A stretch of DNA of 47,766 nt, taken from Acidobacteriota bacterium. GTDB taxonomy: Bacteria > Acidobacteriota > Terriglobia > Bryobacterales > Bryobacteraceae. A program made the translations under genes and the position numbers. This document shows positions 14,664-24,000 of the stretch, piece after piece. The stretch is taken from NCBI GenBank assembly GCA_016213775.1, contig JACQZR010000110.1, positions 1-47,766 on the forward strand, in the 5' to 3' direction. How positions within the stretch are numbered: the stretch's first letter is position 1; each line of letters opens with the position of its first letter. The notes beneath the pieces were generated by a model. It did no database searches and was not told the origin of the DNA. It saw nothing but the letters and a program-made list of their open reading frames with translations.

Positions 14664-16958
14664 TCCAAACGCCATCACGTTCGATCCCACTGCCAGCACC
14701 ACATACTGCTCGCCGTCCACGGAATACGTCATCGGCGATGTTTTGATTGTGGCGTTCAGCGGCATGCGCCAGAGAGTTCTTCCATCCCGCTCATCGGCGG
14801 CAATGAGATACCCGCTGGGATCGCCATAGAACAACAGGCCCCCCGCGGTGCCCAGGATTCCCGCCACCCGCTTGCCGTCAACCGGTCCGGTGAGCGGGAC
14901 CTCCCATTCCACTTTCCCGGTCTCGATGTGGAGCGCACGAAGGTACTTCCGTCCGGGGCCCTCCGCCGGCCGCGGGTGCTTCCAACTGCCGGGCGTCAGA
15001 CGCACCGTGCACTTCTCAATCGCAATCACGTAGTAGAGTTTGGTGACAGGCGAGAACGACGTCCCGTTCCAATTCGTCGCATGATCGGGACATCCCAAAT
15101 CGGATGGCGGCAGTTTCACTGGCCTTCCGTCGGCCCCGATCCCGCTCGCCCAGGTGATGCGATCGAGAAACGGCTTCGCCAATAGCAACTGGCCTTCGAT
15201 GCGATCGAACACGTAAAAGAACCCGTTGCGGTCGGCATGCAGCAGCAGTTTGCGCGGCTGGCCTTTGTAGTTCATGTCCACCAGCACATTCGGCTCGGTG
15301 GCGTCCCAATCGTGCGTATCATGCGGTGTGAACTGATAATGCCATTTCATCTTTCCCGTAGCCGGATCGAGTGCCAGCACACTGTCCGTGTAGAGGTTGT
15401 CTCCGCCCCGCTCCCGATCGTCCGAGTTCGGCCAGGGATTCCCAGTTGCCCAGTACAAGGTGTCGTTCGCCGCGTCATAGGAGCCCGTGAGCCACGTTGA
15501 TCCGCCGCCCAGCTTGTACGCATTCCCCTGCCACGTTTCAAACCCGGGCTCGCCGGGGTAGGGCACCGTCCATGTGCGCCACGCTCGTTCGCCGGTGGCG
15601 GCTTTGTAGGCGGCAATGAACCCGCGGATACCCCAATCGCCTCCCGCCACGCCGGCAATCACGAGGTCTTTCACAATCACCGGCGCGACAGTACCGCCAT
15701 ACTTCTGCGCTTCATCCGGCATCGTCACCTCCCAGACGAGCTTGCCGGTCACGCGGTTCAACGCAAGCAGATGCGCATTGTCAGTGACGAAGAACACGTT
15801 GTCCCCCAGAATCGCGACGCCCCGATTCGTTCCCAGCGAAGGATCGGAAACCAGTCCCGGCGTGCGCGGGCGCGAATAGGCCCATATCTGTTGTCCGCTG
15901 CGCGCATCGAGCGCAAACACCTGGTTAGGCCCAGTGGCATACATAATCCCATTGGCCACCACGGGCACCGTTTCCAGCCCGAAATAACGCATGTTTTCGC
16001 GATAGTAGGGCGTGTCCGGCAGAAACTGCGTCCACAAGGGAATCGAATAGGTCCACTTGAGAACCAGCTTGTTCACGTTGGCGTTGTTGATCTGTTTCAA
16101 CTGGCTGTAGCGGTTGCCGCTGAGGTTGCCATTGTAGGTAAGCCAGTCGGATGGCTTCGGATTGACGATGTCCGCAAAGGTCACTCCACCCGCCAGCGCC
16201 TGAGGCGCGCTCGGCAACTTACCGGTTACGCCCTTCAGCCCGCCAAGAAACGCGAGCAGATTCTGCATGTCGTTCCCCGCCACTTTCACAGGCGGCATAA
16301 GAGAAGCCTTCTCATCGGTGACGCTCGCCACCCGATCCAGCCCCATCGGATGAAACGCGCCCTTCAGATCCTGAACGGCGATGTCGTACCCGGTGCGATT
16401 GCGCGCAAAGCCTCGCAGTTTGCCGCCATCCTTCAGTTGCAGGGAAACCAAGCCATAGCCGGGCGCAATCCGCGCGCTCGGATCGGTGAGCGCCTGTTTC
16501 AGTTGATCCACCGTCAATTCGCGCGCGATGTTCGAAAGATCAGGTCCGATGGGCGATCCTTCTCCGTGCACCATGTGGCACGAATTGCACTTCGCCTGGC
16601 CGAGAAAGAGGGCTTTGCCCGCCGCCGGGTCGCCGGGAAACGTGCTCTCCGCCGCCGATGCGTTGAGAGATACAATCATCGCCGCCAGAGCATCCACCGT
16701 CGTGGCGGGGAGATCGAAGGGCGGCATGCCGCTGTTCGGAATGCCCTTCAAAATGACATTGCGAAGGTTCTGCGCGTTGCGCCGCCGCACGCTCGCGCTT
16801 CCCGCCAGTCCAGGCCCCTGCTGCGACCCGTGCGCGTCATCGCCATGACATCCCGCGCACAGCTTCGCGTAGACGGCCTTCACGTCCGGCGGACTCTGAG
16901 CCGTCAGCAAAGGGCTCGCCAGCAGGGATGCACACAACATGCCCACGAAATTACGCAT
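14652..16958 (-). CDS. Secreted PQQ-type quinoprotein dehydrogenase with two N-terminal cytochrome c domains
   Basis: A 768-residue exported protein with signal peptide FVGMLCASLLASPLLTAQ. Two c-type haem sites come first: CAGCH near residue 36 and CNSCH near 118, the latter in a typical cytochrome c context (HGEGSPIGPDLSNIARELT). A PQQ beta-propeller follows from about residue 260, with DARSGQQIWAYSRP, GNPWPNSDDRERGGDN, TPHDTHDWDATEP and NWNGTSFSPVT. Most quinohaemoprotein alcohol dehydrogenases carry one haem domain at the C-terminus, so two haems at the N-terminus is the reverse layout. Periplasmic alcohol or sugar oxidation feeding the respiratory chain is likely, with the substrate unknown. 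It lies 56 bp downstream of the diguanylate cyclase on the same strand. Confidence 0.88.
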   Translation of the reverse strand: MRNFVGMLCASLLASPLLTAQSPPDVKAVYAKLCAGCHGDDAHGSQQGPGLAGSASVRRRNAQNLRNVILKGIPNSGMPPFDLPATTVDALAAMIVSLNASAAESTFPGDPAAGKALFLGQAKCNSCHMVHGEGSPIGPDLSNIARELTVDQLKQALTDPSARIAPGYGLVSLQLKDGGKLRGFARNRTGYDIAVQDLKGAFHPMGLDRVASVTDEKASLMPPVKVAGNDMQNLLAFLGGLKGVTGKLPSAPQALAGGVTFADIVNPKPSDWLTYNGNLSGNRYSQLKQINNANVNKLVLKWTYSIPLWTQFLPDTPYYRENMRYFGLETVPVVANGIMYATGPNQVFALDARSGQQIWAYSRPRTPGLVSDPSLGTNRGVAILGDNVFFVTDNAHLLALNRVTGKLVWEVTMPDEAQKYGGTVAPVIVKDLVIAGVAGGDWGIRGFIAAYKAATGERAWRTWTVPYPGEPGFETWQGNAYKLGGGSTWLTGSYDAANDTLYWATGNPWPNSDDRERGGDNLYTDSVLALDPATGKMKWHYQFTPHDTHDWDATEPNVLVDMNYKGQPRKLLLHADRNGFFYVFDRIEGQLLLAKPFLDRITWASGIGADGRPVKLPPSDLGCPDHATNWNGTSFSPVTKLYYVIAIEKCTVRLTPGSWKHPRPAEGPGRKYLRALHIETGKVEWEVPLTGPVDGKRVAGILGTAGGLLFYGDPSGYLIAADERDGRTLWRMPLNATIKTSPMTYSVDGEQYVVLAVGSNVMAFGLPK

Positions 16959-17014
16959 AGGTCTAATGCTGATCAGTGTATCTCAACGTCCGGGCACTGC
17001 CGGTGAATCAAGGC

Positions 17015-17983
17015 CTAACGTCGCGCTACCAATTCGGTGCTGCGAAACAAAACGCGGTTCCGCCCGGACCGCTTCGCATCATACAGAGCCTCATCCGCCG
17101 CACGAACCAGTTCCTTCGCATCCGGATCATTGGGGCCCGAATACACCGTCGCCCCAAGGCTTGCCGTCACATCCACAGGTACCCCGGACGCGATCATCGG
17201 CAGCGATCCGATCGCCCGCCGGATCGCCTCTCCCCGGCTCCGCACACTGACATCGTCGCAGCCCGGAAGGACAATCAGAAACTCCTCACCCCCGTAACGG
17301 CCGACGCCATCATAAGGACGGACGCTCGAAACCAGCCGCGAGGCCGTCTCACGCAGTACATCGTCCCCAGCCAGATGCCCGTAAACATCATTCACCAACT
17401 TGAAGCGGTCGAGGTCGAGCACCATAAGCCCCACGGAGCTCTGCTCCCGCTGCGACCGTTTCAGTTCCCGCTCCAGAATTTCCAGGATGCTCCGCCGGTT
17501 CCATAGCCCCGTAAGGGAATCGCGCGTAGCCTGTTCGCGCAACGCTTCCTTCGCTGCCACCAGCTCGTTCTGCAATTTCAGGATCCGCAATCCCGCGCGC
17601 AGACGCACCTGCAACTCCTGCTCATCGAACGGCTTGGTCACATAATCGTCCGCACCCGCTTCCAGCCCTTCAATCAGATCGTCGCGAAGCGATTTCGATG
17701 TGAGCAGCAACAGGTACGTATACGTTTCCTGCACCCGATCCCGAATCATCCGGCAGATGTCCACCCCGTTGTACCCGGGCATCATCCAGTCCAGAATCGC
17801 CAACTGCGGCGCCCCAGGCTTCTGCAACTCCTCCCACGCCGATTCCCCATCCCGGCAGGCAACTACCTCGTAGTCCCACTTCTCCAGAGTTCGGCAGAGA
17901 GCAAGCCGGCTCGGACCGCTGTCCTCTGCGATCAGGATACGCTTCAGCCCCGAGCTGTTGATTTCGTTTCCCAAACTACGCAT
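17015..17983 (-). CDS. Response regulator-diguanylate cyclase (PleD-like REC-GGDEF)
   Basis: A 322-residue protein that should make cyclic di-GMP when phosphorylated. The receiver domain has RILIAEDSGPSR, LAILDWMMPGYNG with the phospho-acceptor Asp, LLTSKS and YVTKPFDEQEL. A short coiled linker leads to a GGDEF domain with DSLTGLWNRR and the active loop GRYGGEEF. An inhibitory I-site RPYD lies five residues before GGEEF, predicting product inhibition. I choose ATG 17983, since purine-rich AGGCAGG is 8-10 bases upstream; GTG 17992 is in frame. No EAL or PilZ gene is nearby. Confidence 0.93.
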   Translation of the reverse strand: MRSLGNEINSSGLKRILIAEDSGPSRLALCRTLEKWDYEVVACRDGESAWEELQKPGAPQLAILDWMMPGYNGVDICRMIRDRVQETYTYLLLLTSKSLRDDLIEGLEAGADDYVTKPFDEQELQVRLRAGLRILKLQNELVAAKEALREQATRDSLTGLWNRRSILEILERELKRSQREQSSVGLMVLDLDRFKLVNDVYGHLAGDDVLRETASRLVSSVRPYDGVGRYGGEEFLIVLPGCDDVSVRSRGEAIRRAIGSLPMIASGVPVDVTASLGATVYSGPNDPDAKELVRAADEALYDAKRSGRNRVLFRSTELVARR

Positions 17984-18140
17984 ATCGGTCACGCCTGCCT
18001 TTGAGATAGTGTACCTTTAATTTTTCCGGGTCCGATCCCCCGGTCGCTTCATACCGCCATGCCCAACGCCTCTGTCCCATCCTTCCGTTCAGGGCCGGTG
18101 CTACGGCAAATACTCCGTCGAAACCTTACGCCTGTCGTCC

Positions 18141-18207
18141 TTGACTCTATTCTACTCGTACCGTACCAGTACTGCTATGCAAATTCGCCGGCCTATACTA
18201 CCCGGCG
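18141..18207 (+). promoter_or_regulatory. Possible promoter region with dyad around a TATACT box
   Basis: The 253-bp gap between the diguanylate cyclase and the next plus-strand gene holds a TTGACT element (18141-18146) with a weak TACCAG 17 bp later. Further down is a TATACT box (18194-18199) lying inside the inverted repeat CGCCGG (18186-18191) / CCGGCG (18202-18207). The dyad over a -10-like box could be a repressor site. Evidence is by eye only. Confidence 0.3.
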
Positions 18208-18236
18208 ATCCAATTCGGCGCTTTTGGACCACTCTC

Positions 18237-19808
18237 ATGAAACGATACCTCCCACTTCCATTCCTCGCGGTTCTTGTGGCGGCGCAGCCGCCTCCCGTCG
18301 CACTGAGGCCCTACCACCAGGCCGAACGGGAATTCCACGCCTCCGCAGCAATTGCTGTTCCCGCCACCTTGAAATCCGGTCTCAGAACCGCCAAGGCCAG
18401 CGACGGCGCCGTTTGGACCGCCACCGATAGCGGCGTATGGCGCGAAACCTCCGCCGGCCCGACGGAGGATCGCAAACGCTACTTCGCCTCACGCCGCTGG
18501 CTCCCTGACGACAAAGCTCTCCATTTGTCCCCTGACGCAACCGGAGGGATGTGGATCGCCACCGAAACCGGAGTTTCCCACATCTTCTTCCGCAACTGGA
18601 CCTTGGAGCAGAAGACCGTCCCGTTTGAGCAGAGGATCGAGACACGTCACAATCGCTTCGGGATGGTGGCCTCGTCACACCTGCTCAAGGCCGGCGACCT
18701 CGCCTCCAACCAGGCCGTTTCTTCCGATAACGATGGCCTTTGGACCGCCATGTACGGCGCTGGCGAGTGCTTCCGCTATGCGGTCACCAAGTCCCCCGAC
18801 GCATTGCGCCTCGCCAAACGCTCCGTGGAGGTTCTGCTGAAACTCGAAGAGGTCACCGGACGCCCTGGCTACCCGGCCCGCAGTTACATCGTTCCTGGTG
18901 AACCCCGTCCCCGCGATGGCGCCTGGTTCTGGCAGCCCTCCGGCGCGGTTTACTGGAAGGGCGATACCAGCTCCGACGAAGTCGTCGGGTATTACTACCT
19001 CCACAGCCTCGCTTTCGATCTGCTTCCCGACGCCGAATTGCGCAGGAAGATTGTGGGGACGATCACCCGCATCACCGATCTGATCCTCGACAGCGGACTG
19101 ACTCTCACTGGCGTGCACGGCATGCCCACTTGGTGGGGCCGTTGGGACCGTGAATATTTCCAGAGCGAGCGCGGCAAGGGCGACAGTCCTCTCAACGCGC
19201 TCGAGATCCTCAGCTTCCTCAAGTCCGCGCACCACATCACGGGAAACCCGCGCTACGCCCGCGAGTACACCCGCCTTGCCAACCAGGAGAGCTATGCGAA
19301 AATCACGACGCAGTATCGTGAGTTACTGGAAGGGCCCATCAACTTCTCAGACGAGGAGTTGGCGATGCTCAGCTTCTACCCGCTGATGCAGTATGAGAAG
19401 GATCCGAAGCTCCGCGTCATCTACCGCCAGGCACTGGAGCAATGGTGGAAGAACATGCCCCGCCAGAAGAATCCCCTCTGGTCCTTTATTTACAGCGCTT
19501 CCGATCCGTCCGCCCGCCCGAACCTCAACGACGCCGTCTGGACCCTGCAGCGCACCCCACTCGATCTCGTCACCTGGACGGTGAAAAACTCCCATCGCAC
19601 GGATATTCAATGGGAGCCCTCGCAGGACAGATTCCGCCAGCGCCAGTCCGTCACCCTCCTTCCCATGGATGAGCGCCCGGTAATGAAGTGGAACGGGAAC
19701 CCATTCCGCGTCGACGGCGGCAACGGCGGTCATGGCGAGGACGACGGCGCGTTCTTTCTTCTGCCCTACTGGATGGGCCGCTGGCATCGCCTGCTCAAGG
19801 GACAATAA
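18237..19808 (+). CDS. Secreted protein of unknown function with two N-terminal propeller-like repeats
   Basis: A 523-residue protein starting at ATG 18237 with signal peptide RYLPLPFLAVLVAAQ. Residues about 50-125 contain two segments like two-component-regulator propeller repeats (DGAVWTATDSGVWRE and GGMWIATETGVSHI), which are too few to close a propeller. The rest is rich in helices and aromatics, with DGAWFWQPSGAVYWKGD, SSDEVVGYYYLHSLAF, GVHGMPTWWGRW and ARPNLNDAVWTLQRTPLD. That pattern is reminiscent of alpha/alpha-barrel glycan-active proteins, but I recognise no catalytic motif. It is monocistronic, followed by the Rrf2 gene 80 bp downstream. Function is not assigned. Confidence 0.75.
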   Translation: MKRYLPLPFLAVLVAAQPPPVALRPYHQAEREFHASAAIAVPATLKSGLRTAKASDGAVWTATDSGVWRETSAGPTEDRKRYFASRRWLPDDKALHLSPDATGGMWIATETGVSHIFFRNWTLEQKTVPFEQRIETRHNRFGMVASSHLLKAGDLASNQAVSSDNDGLWTAMYGAGECFRYAVTKSPDALRLAKRSVEVLLKLEEVTGRPGYPARSYIVPGEPRPRDGAWFWQPSGAVYWKGDTSSDEVVGYYYLHSLAFDLLPDAELRRKIVGTITRITDLILDSGLTLTGVHGMPTWWGRWDREYFQSERGKGDSPLNALEILSFLKSAHHITGNPRYAREYTRLANQESYAKITTQYRELLEGPINFSDEELAMLSFYPLMQYEKDPKLRVIYRQALEQWWKNMPRQKNPLWSFIYSASDPSARPNLNDAVWTLQRTPLDLVTWTVKNSHRTDIQWEPSQDRFRQRQSVTLLPMDERPVMKWNGNPFRVDGGNGGHGEDDGAFFLLPYWMGRWHRLLKGQ

Positions 19809-19836
19809 CCCCCCCCAATCGACCCTATTGTCTTAT

Positions 19837-19865
19837 TTGCTCCGTTGCTGGATAAGGGTTATATA
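19837..19865 (+). promoter_or_regulatory. Predicted promoter of the Rrf2-family gene
   Basis: TTGCTC (19837-19842) and TATATA (19860-19865) are spaced by 17 bp, and the -10 box lies 23 bp before the ATG at 19889. It resembles a housekeeping-sigma promoter but is called by eye. Confidence 0.4.
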
Positions 19866-19888
19866 GGGCCAAAGGACCCTTCCAGCGA

Positions 19889-20323
19889 ATGATATTCTCG
19901 AAATCCTCGGAGTACGCCATCCGAGCGTTTCTCTATCTGGCCGACCGCGAGCCCGGCAAGCTCGTAATGGCAAAGCAGATCGCCGATGAGGCCGGGCTGC
20001 CTGCACACTTTCTGGCGAAGCTGCTGCAGCAGTTGGCCCGCAAGGGACTGGTGAAATCCAACAAGGGCCCATCCGGTGGCTTTACCCTCGGTATGCCTGC
20101 CAAGGAGATCACCCTATTCCGCATCGTCGAAGCCGTCGAAGGAGTCGAAACCAGCACGGAACCCCAGGCGGTTAACGGCAATGGCGACTCCCATTCCCTC
20201 ACCCAGGATGGCTGGATCGAGGTACGTTCGCGTATAGTAGATTATTTGGAGCGTACTTCGCTGGCTTCCATTCACCGCACCGTAGCAACCACAAAGAAAA
20301 AGAAGGTTGCCGCGGTCAGGTGA
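19889..20323 (+). CDS. Rrf2-family transcriptional regulator without cysteines
   Basis: A 144-residue Rrf2 protein. The N-terminal winged helix is typical (FSKSSEYAIRAFLYLA, QIADEAGLPAHFLAKLLQQL, GLVKSNKGPSGGFTL). The region that carries three cysteine ligands in IscR, NsrR and RsrR contains none (EGVETSTEPQAVNGNGD), and the whole protein has no Cys, so a cysteine-ligated Fe-S sensor is excluded. The C-terminus is basic (TTKKKKVAAVR). It precedes clpP on the same strand by about 110 bp. It may sense a small molecule in the manner of CymR, or simply be a scaffold-type repressor; the target is unknown. Confidence 0.9.
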   Translation: MIFSKSSEYAIRAFLYLADREPGKLVMAKQIADEAGLPAHFLAKLLQQLARKGLVKSNKGPSGGFTLGMPAKEITLFRIVEAVEGVETSTEPQAVNGNGDSHSLTQDGWIEVRSRIVDYLERTSLASIHRTVATTKKKKVAAVR

Positions 20324-20431
20324 TGGCTTCGCGCTGCCATGCGCTAGTCAAACCGGCCCGTGGAGTAGCTCCCGCTTTTGTGGCGCCCGTCCTTTGCGAC
20401 GGGTTCCGCTGTGAGGAAGGAGCCTTCGTCG

Positions 20432-21037
20432 ATGCAGAATTCCGTGCTGGTGCCTATGGTGGTCGAGCAGACCTCCCGTGGCGAACGGGCGTATGATATT
20501 TACTCGCGGTTGTTAAAGGAGAACATCATTTTCCTTGGCACGCCGATTGATGATCAGGTCGCAAACCTCATCATCGCGCAGATGTTGTTCTTAGCGGCGG
20601 AAGACCCCGAAAAGGACATCTCCCTCTACATCAATTCCCCCGGCGGCTCCATCACCGCGGGTTTGGCTATCCTCGACACGATGCGCCTCATCGAGCCTGA
20701 CATCGTCACCTACTGCGTGGGTCAGGCGGCCTCAATGGCGGCGGTCCTGCTCGCCTGCGGCACGAAGGGTAAACGCTATACCCTGCCCCATGCCCGTATC
20801 CTCATCCACCAGCCGTCCATGACCGGCTTGGGCGGCCAAGCTACTGATATCGACATCTACGCCCGCGAGATTCTCCGCATGCGCGAGACGTTGAATCAGA
20901 TCCTCGCTGATGCCTGCGGCCAGCCCACAGACCGTGTTGCCCGCGACGTCGATCGCGACTACATCATGGACCCCCAGCAGGCGCTGGATTACGGCATGAT
21001 CGACCGCATCATCAGCTCGCGCACACCCAGCAGCTAG
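20432..21037 (+). CDS. clpP: ATP-dependent Clp protease proteolytic subunit
   Basis: A 201-residue ClpP of normal size, forming the tetradecameric serine-protease barrel used with ClpX or ClpA/C. The catalytic Ser lies in [17 protein letters not shown], the His in [17 protein letters not shown] and the Asp in the [12 protein letters not shown] segment. [18 protein letters not shown] is the conserved head-region motif. I start at ATG 20432 because GAGGAAGGAG lies 9 bases upstream; the frame extends 18 codons further back without support. No clpX or tig is adjacent, so this may be a second clpP copy outside the usual tig-clpP-clpX operon. Confidence 0.95.
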   Translation: MQNSVLVPMVVEQTSRGERAYDIYSRLLKENIIFLGTPIDDQVANLIIAQMLFLAAEDPEKDISLYINSPGGSITAGLAILDTMRLIEPDIVTYCVGQAASMAAVLLACGTKGKRYTLPHARILIHQPSMTGLGGQATDIDIYAREILRMRETLNQILADACGQPTDRVARDVDRDYIMDPQQALDYGMIDRIISSRTPSS

Positions 21038-21099
21038 TCAGACCTCCCAGTACTCGGACGGGTTGTTCCCGTCCGGGTTCCCTTATATAATGAGCCCCA

Positions 21100-24000
21100 A
21101 TGCTCCCCCTGGGTCTCCTTCTCGCCCTGTTGTCCCTTTCGCTTCAGGCGCAGGATACCGAACGCGGGCAGCTCCGATACCTCACCGTGAGCGGCGTCAC
21201 CGGTCAGCTAGCGCCTCCCGCAGGTAGCACCGATCCAATTGTGTTCTCTTTCGACCGGTCGGGATACAGGATATTAGTCACCATCCCGAGGTCGCTATCG
21301 GAAGGTCAGCGCGAGACAGGCACCGGGACACGCAAGCTCTCCCTCCGCCTGCCCGCCGAAATGGAGATCTACATCAACGGCACCGCCGCGCAAGCCCTTA
21401 CCGCGTCCATTTCCGTGCTGACGTCCGGCGTTGGCAAGACCTGCAGCGAGTCGCGTCAGTTTCAAGCGGGGCAGGTGATCATGAGCGCCAAGTGCTCACT
21501 CAGCGAGATTGCCAGCTTCAGCGGCAGCGCGGTTGACAACGGCATCATCCCGGGTTTCTGGTTCATTCAGGTAACAGCGCTCAACCAACTGATCACCGTC
21601 AGCCCCACGTACGAGTTCCCCATCCGCCAATGCCCGCAGGGCTGCGACGAGCCCGACCTTGCCATTACTCAGATCCAGGCAATTCAGGTGGTACAGAACC
21701 TGGAGGGTTCAGTCCCGCTCATTCCCGACAAGGAAACCATCGTCCGTGTCTTCAGCCGCAGCGTCGGAGCCGACCGCGTCCTCGGACCACTGGTGAGCAC
21801 ACTCGATGTGTTTGGATCTGGAGCCTGCGAGTATAGGCATCTGTCTCCTGTCAACCTCGCCGACGTCTATGCCCGGACCTTCGCTCCAGATGTGGGTAAC
21901 GAGAACCACTCCGCGAATTTCGTTCTGCCACCGGAGTGCACCAAGCCTGGCACAATCAGGGTCCTCGCTGACGTCGACGCCAACATACCGGAAAAGAACC
22001 GGGAGAACAACGTCGTCAGTAAATCGCTCACCTTCGACAAGGAACTCGCCTCCATCCCCCTTACCATCGACTACTGGGGGATTCGCTTCGACGGCGAAGG
22101 GTGTCCCGAAATGTTCGACTCCTACGAGCGCGTCCAGATGATGTTGCCCATCGCTGACGGCAAGGTCACATTCACCCCGCTGCACCTGCTTTACGATTGC
22201 CTTGATTGGAAGGACATCGGTTCCCGCGAGAACGCCGTCAAACTGCAGCGGCAATTGGGGAGAGTCCTAGCCCGGCTGCGGGGACAGGGGACTGCGCACA
22301 AACTCTTCCTGGCGGTTCCGGGCCGCAGCTACAATCCGAACCTTTATCCCGAACAGCATATCGTGCAAGAGTGGTGCCCGGATCGCTTCTGCGGCGGGAG
22401 GAACTCGGAAGCGTTCGCTAGCACGGTGGTGAGCTATTTTAACGCACTCGTGGGACACCCGGGGCTTCTCAACGAGATCCTGGGACAGGCCGCCTCTGCC
22501 TTCAACCCGCGAACCAACCGCATCTTCGCCCCTAGGACAGACATTGATGGGAGTCTGATTTTTGGAGGATGGATCAAACCGGATGAGTACGCCGGCGCTC
22601 TCGCCGCATTCCTCGCCATCACGAAACTGAGCAGCCCACCGGTTGCCATCGCCGCCGAAAGGGCAGGAGTCATCGGCGGCGAAACCGACACACTGATGGT
22701 GTCCGGCTTCGCAGCAGCCGACGGTTCCTCCGGCCGGCTCGATCCCGCTTTCCGTTTCTCCCGGGCGACCCCGGATCCCTCCGATCCCAACGGCGGTTGG
22801 TGTCTTCGCGCACGCCGCTCCGGCGGGCCGGACACGGACACTTGCTTCGCCCTGTCCTTTCCTGACGCAGCAACCGAAGCCAGCTTCACCGTCGAAATCC
22901 CATGGTTCGCTGACCTAACCAGCGTGATTCTGTTTCGGCGCGACGCTCCCGGTAACGAACTCGCCGTCCTCAACGCCGCCGACCCCATCACGCTCAGTTT
23001 CTCCAGCCCGCAACAGGGCGATATCTGGGAAGGAAAGCGTACCGTTGCATGGACCGGCGTCGAAAGCGCGGGCCGTTCCCTCACCTACATGCTGCTCTAT
23101 TCCAATGACGGCGGGGTTTCCTGGATGCCACTATCCATAAACCTGCGCGAACCCAAATTCGACATCGACGCGGCGCGTCTCCCGGGCGGCACTCGCGTCC
23201 ACTTCCGCCTCATGGCATCCAGCGGCATCACCAACTCCGTCCTCGACGCCGGACCTGTCGAGATCCGGCAGAGTCCGCAATTCCAGATCGTTCCCGGCGG
23301 CGACGACTTCGGCAATCGCAATCTTGGCGAGTTGTCGCAAGGCGAAATCACGATTCGCAACACCGGCACCGGACCGTTACTTATCGACGCCGATCTTCCC
23401 GCGGATTCGCCATTCTCGCTGGTGCCTGGTTTCACCCAAGTGCTGGTCGCCGCCGGACAGGAGAGAAGCATACCAGTGCGTTTCCGGCCCGCCACTCTCG
23501 GACAGCACGAGACCGAGCTGCGCCTCACTGGTGGCGGAATCACCGAACGAGTCACCATCCGCGGCGCGGCCTACGACCGGCCTGTCTCCAGCATTCAAGC
23601 GCCCGCCGCTATCGACTTTGGCGGCCTCCCCGTCGGCTCCACGCGAGACTTGCGGTTGCTTGTCCGCAACGACGGACGTGCCCCGTTGACCATCCAATCG
23701 GTGAGCGTGAGTTCCACGGTCTTTCAACCCACCAACACCACCATGGAGATCCCCGCGGGTGGCGAGGCAAGCCTCGTGCTGCGCCTCCGCGTCACAGCAC
23801 AAACCACCTATTCCGCCCGCGTCACCATCCGCAGCAACGATCCCCGGCGCGGCAGCATCGAAGTCGCAGTGTCCGCGAACGGCATCGTGCCCACAGGCCC
23901 ATCCATCGACGTCTTTCCGGCAATCCTCGATTTCGGCAGCGTGGCCGTCAATTCCTTCCGCACCAGCGACCTCACCATCGCCAATCTTGGCACCACGCCA

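Noticed and set aside
15771-17006. 411-residue plus-strand open frame
   Set aside because: It is antisense to the PQQ dehydrogenase, full of Arg/His/Gln with no motif.
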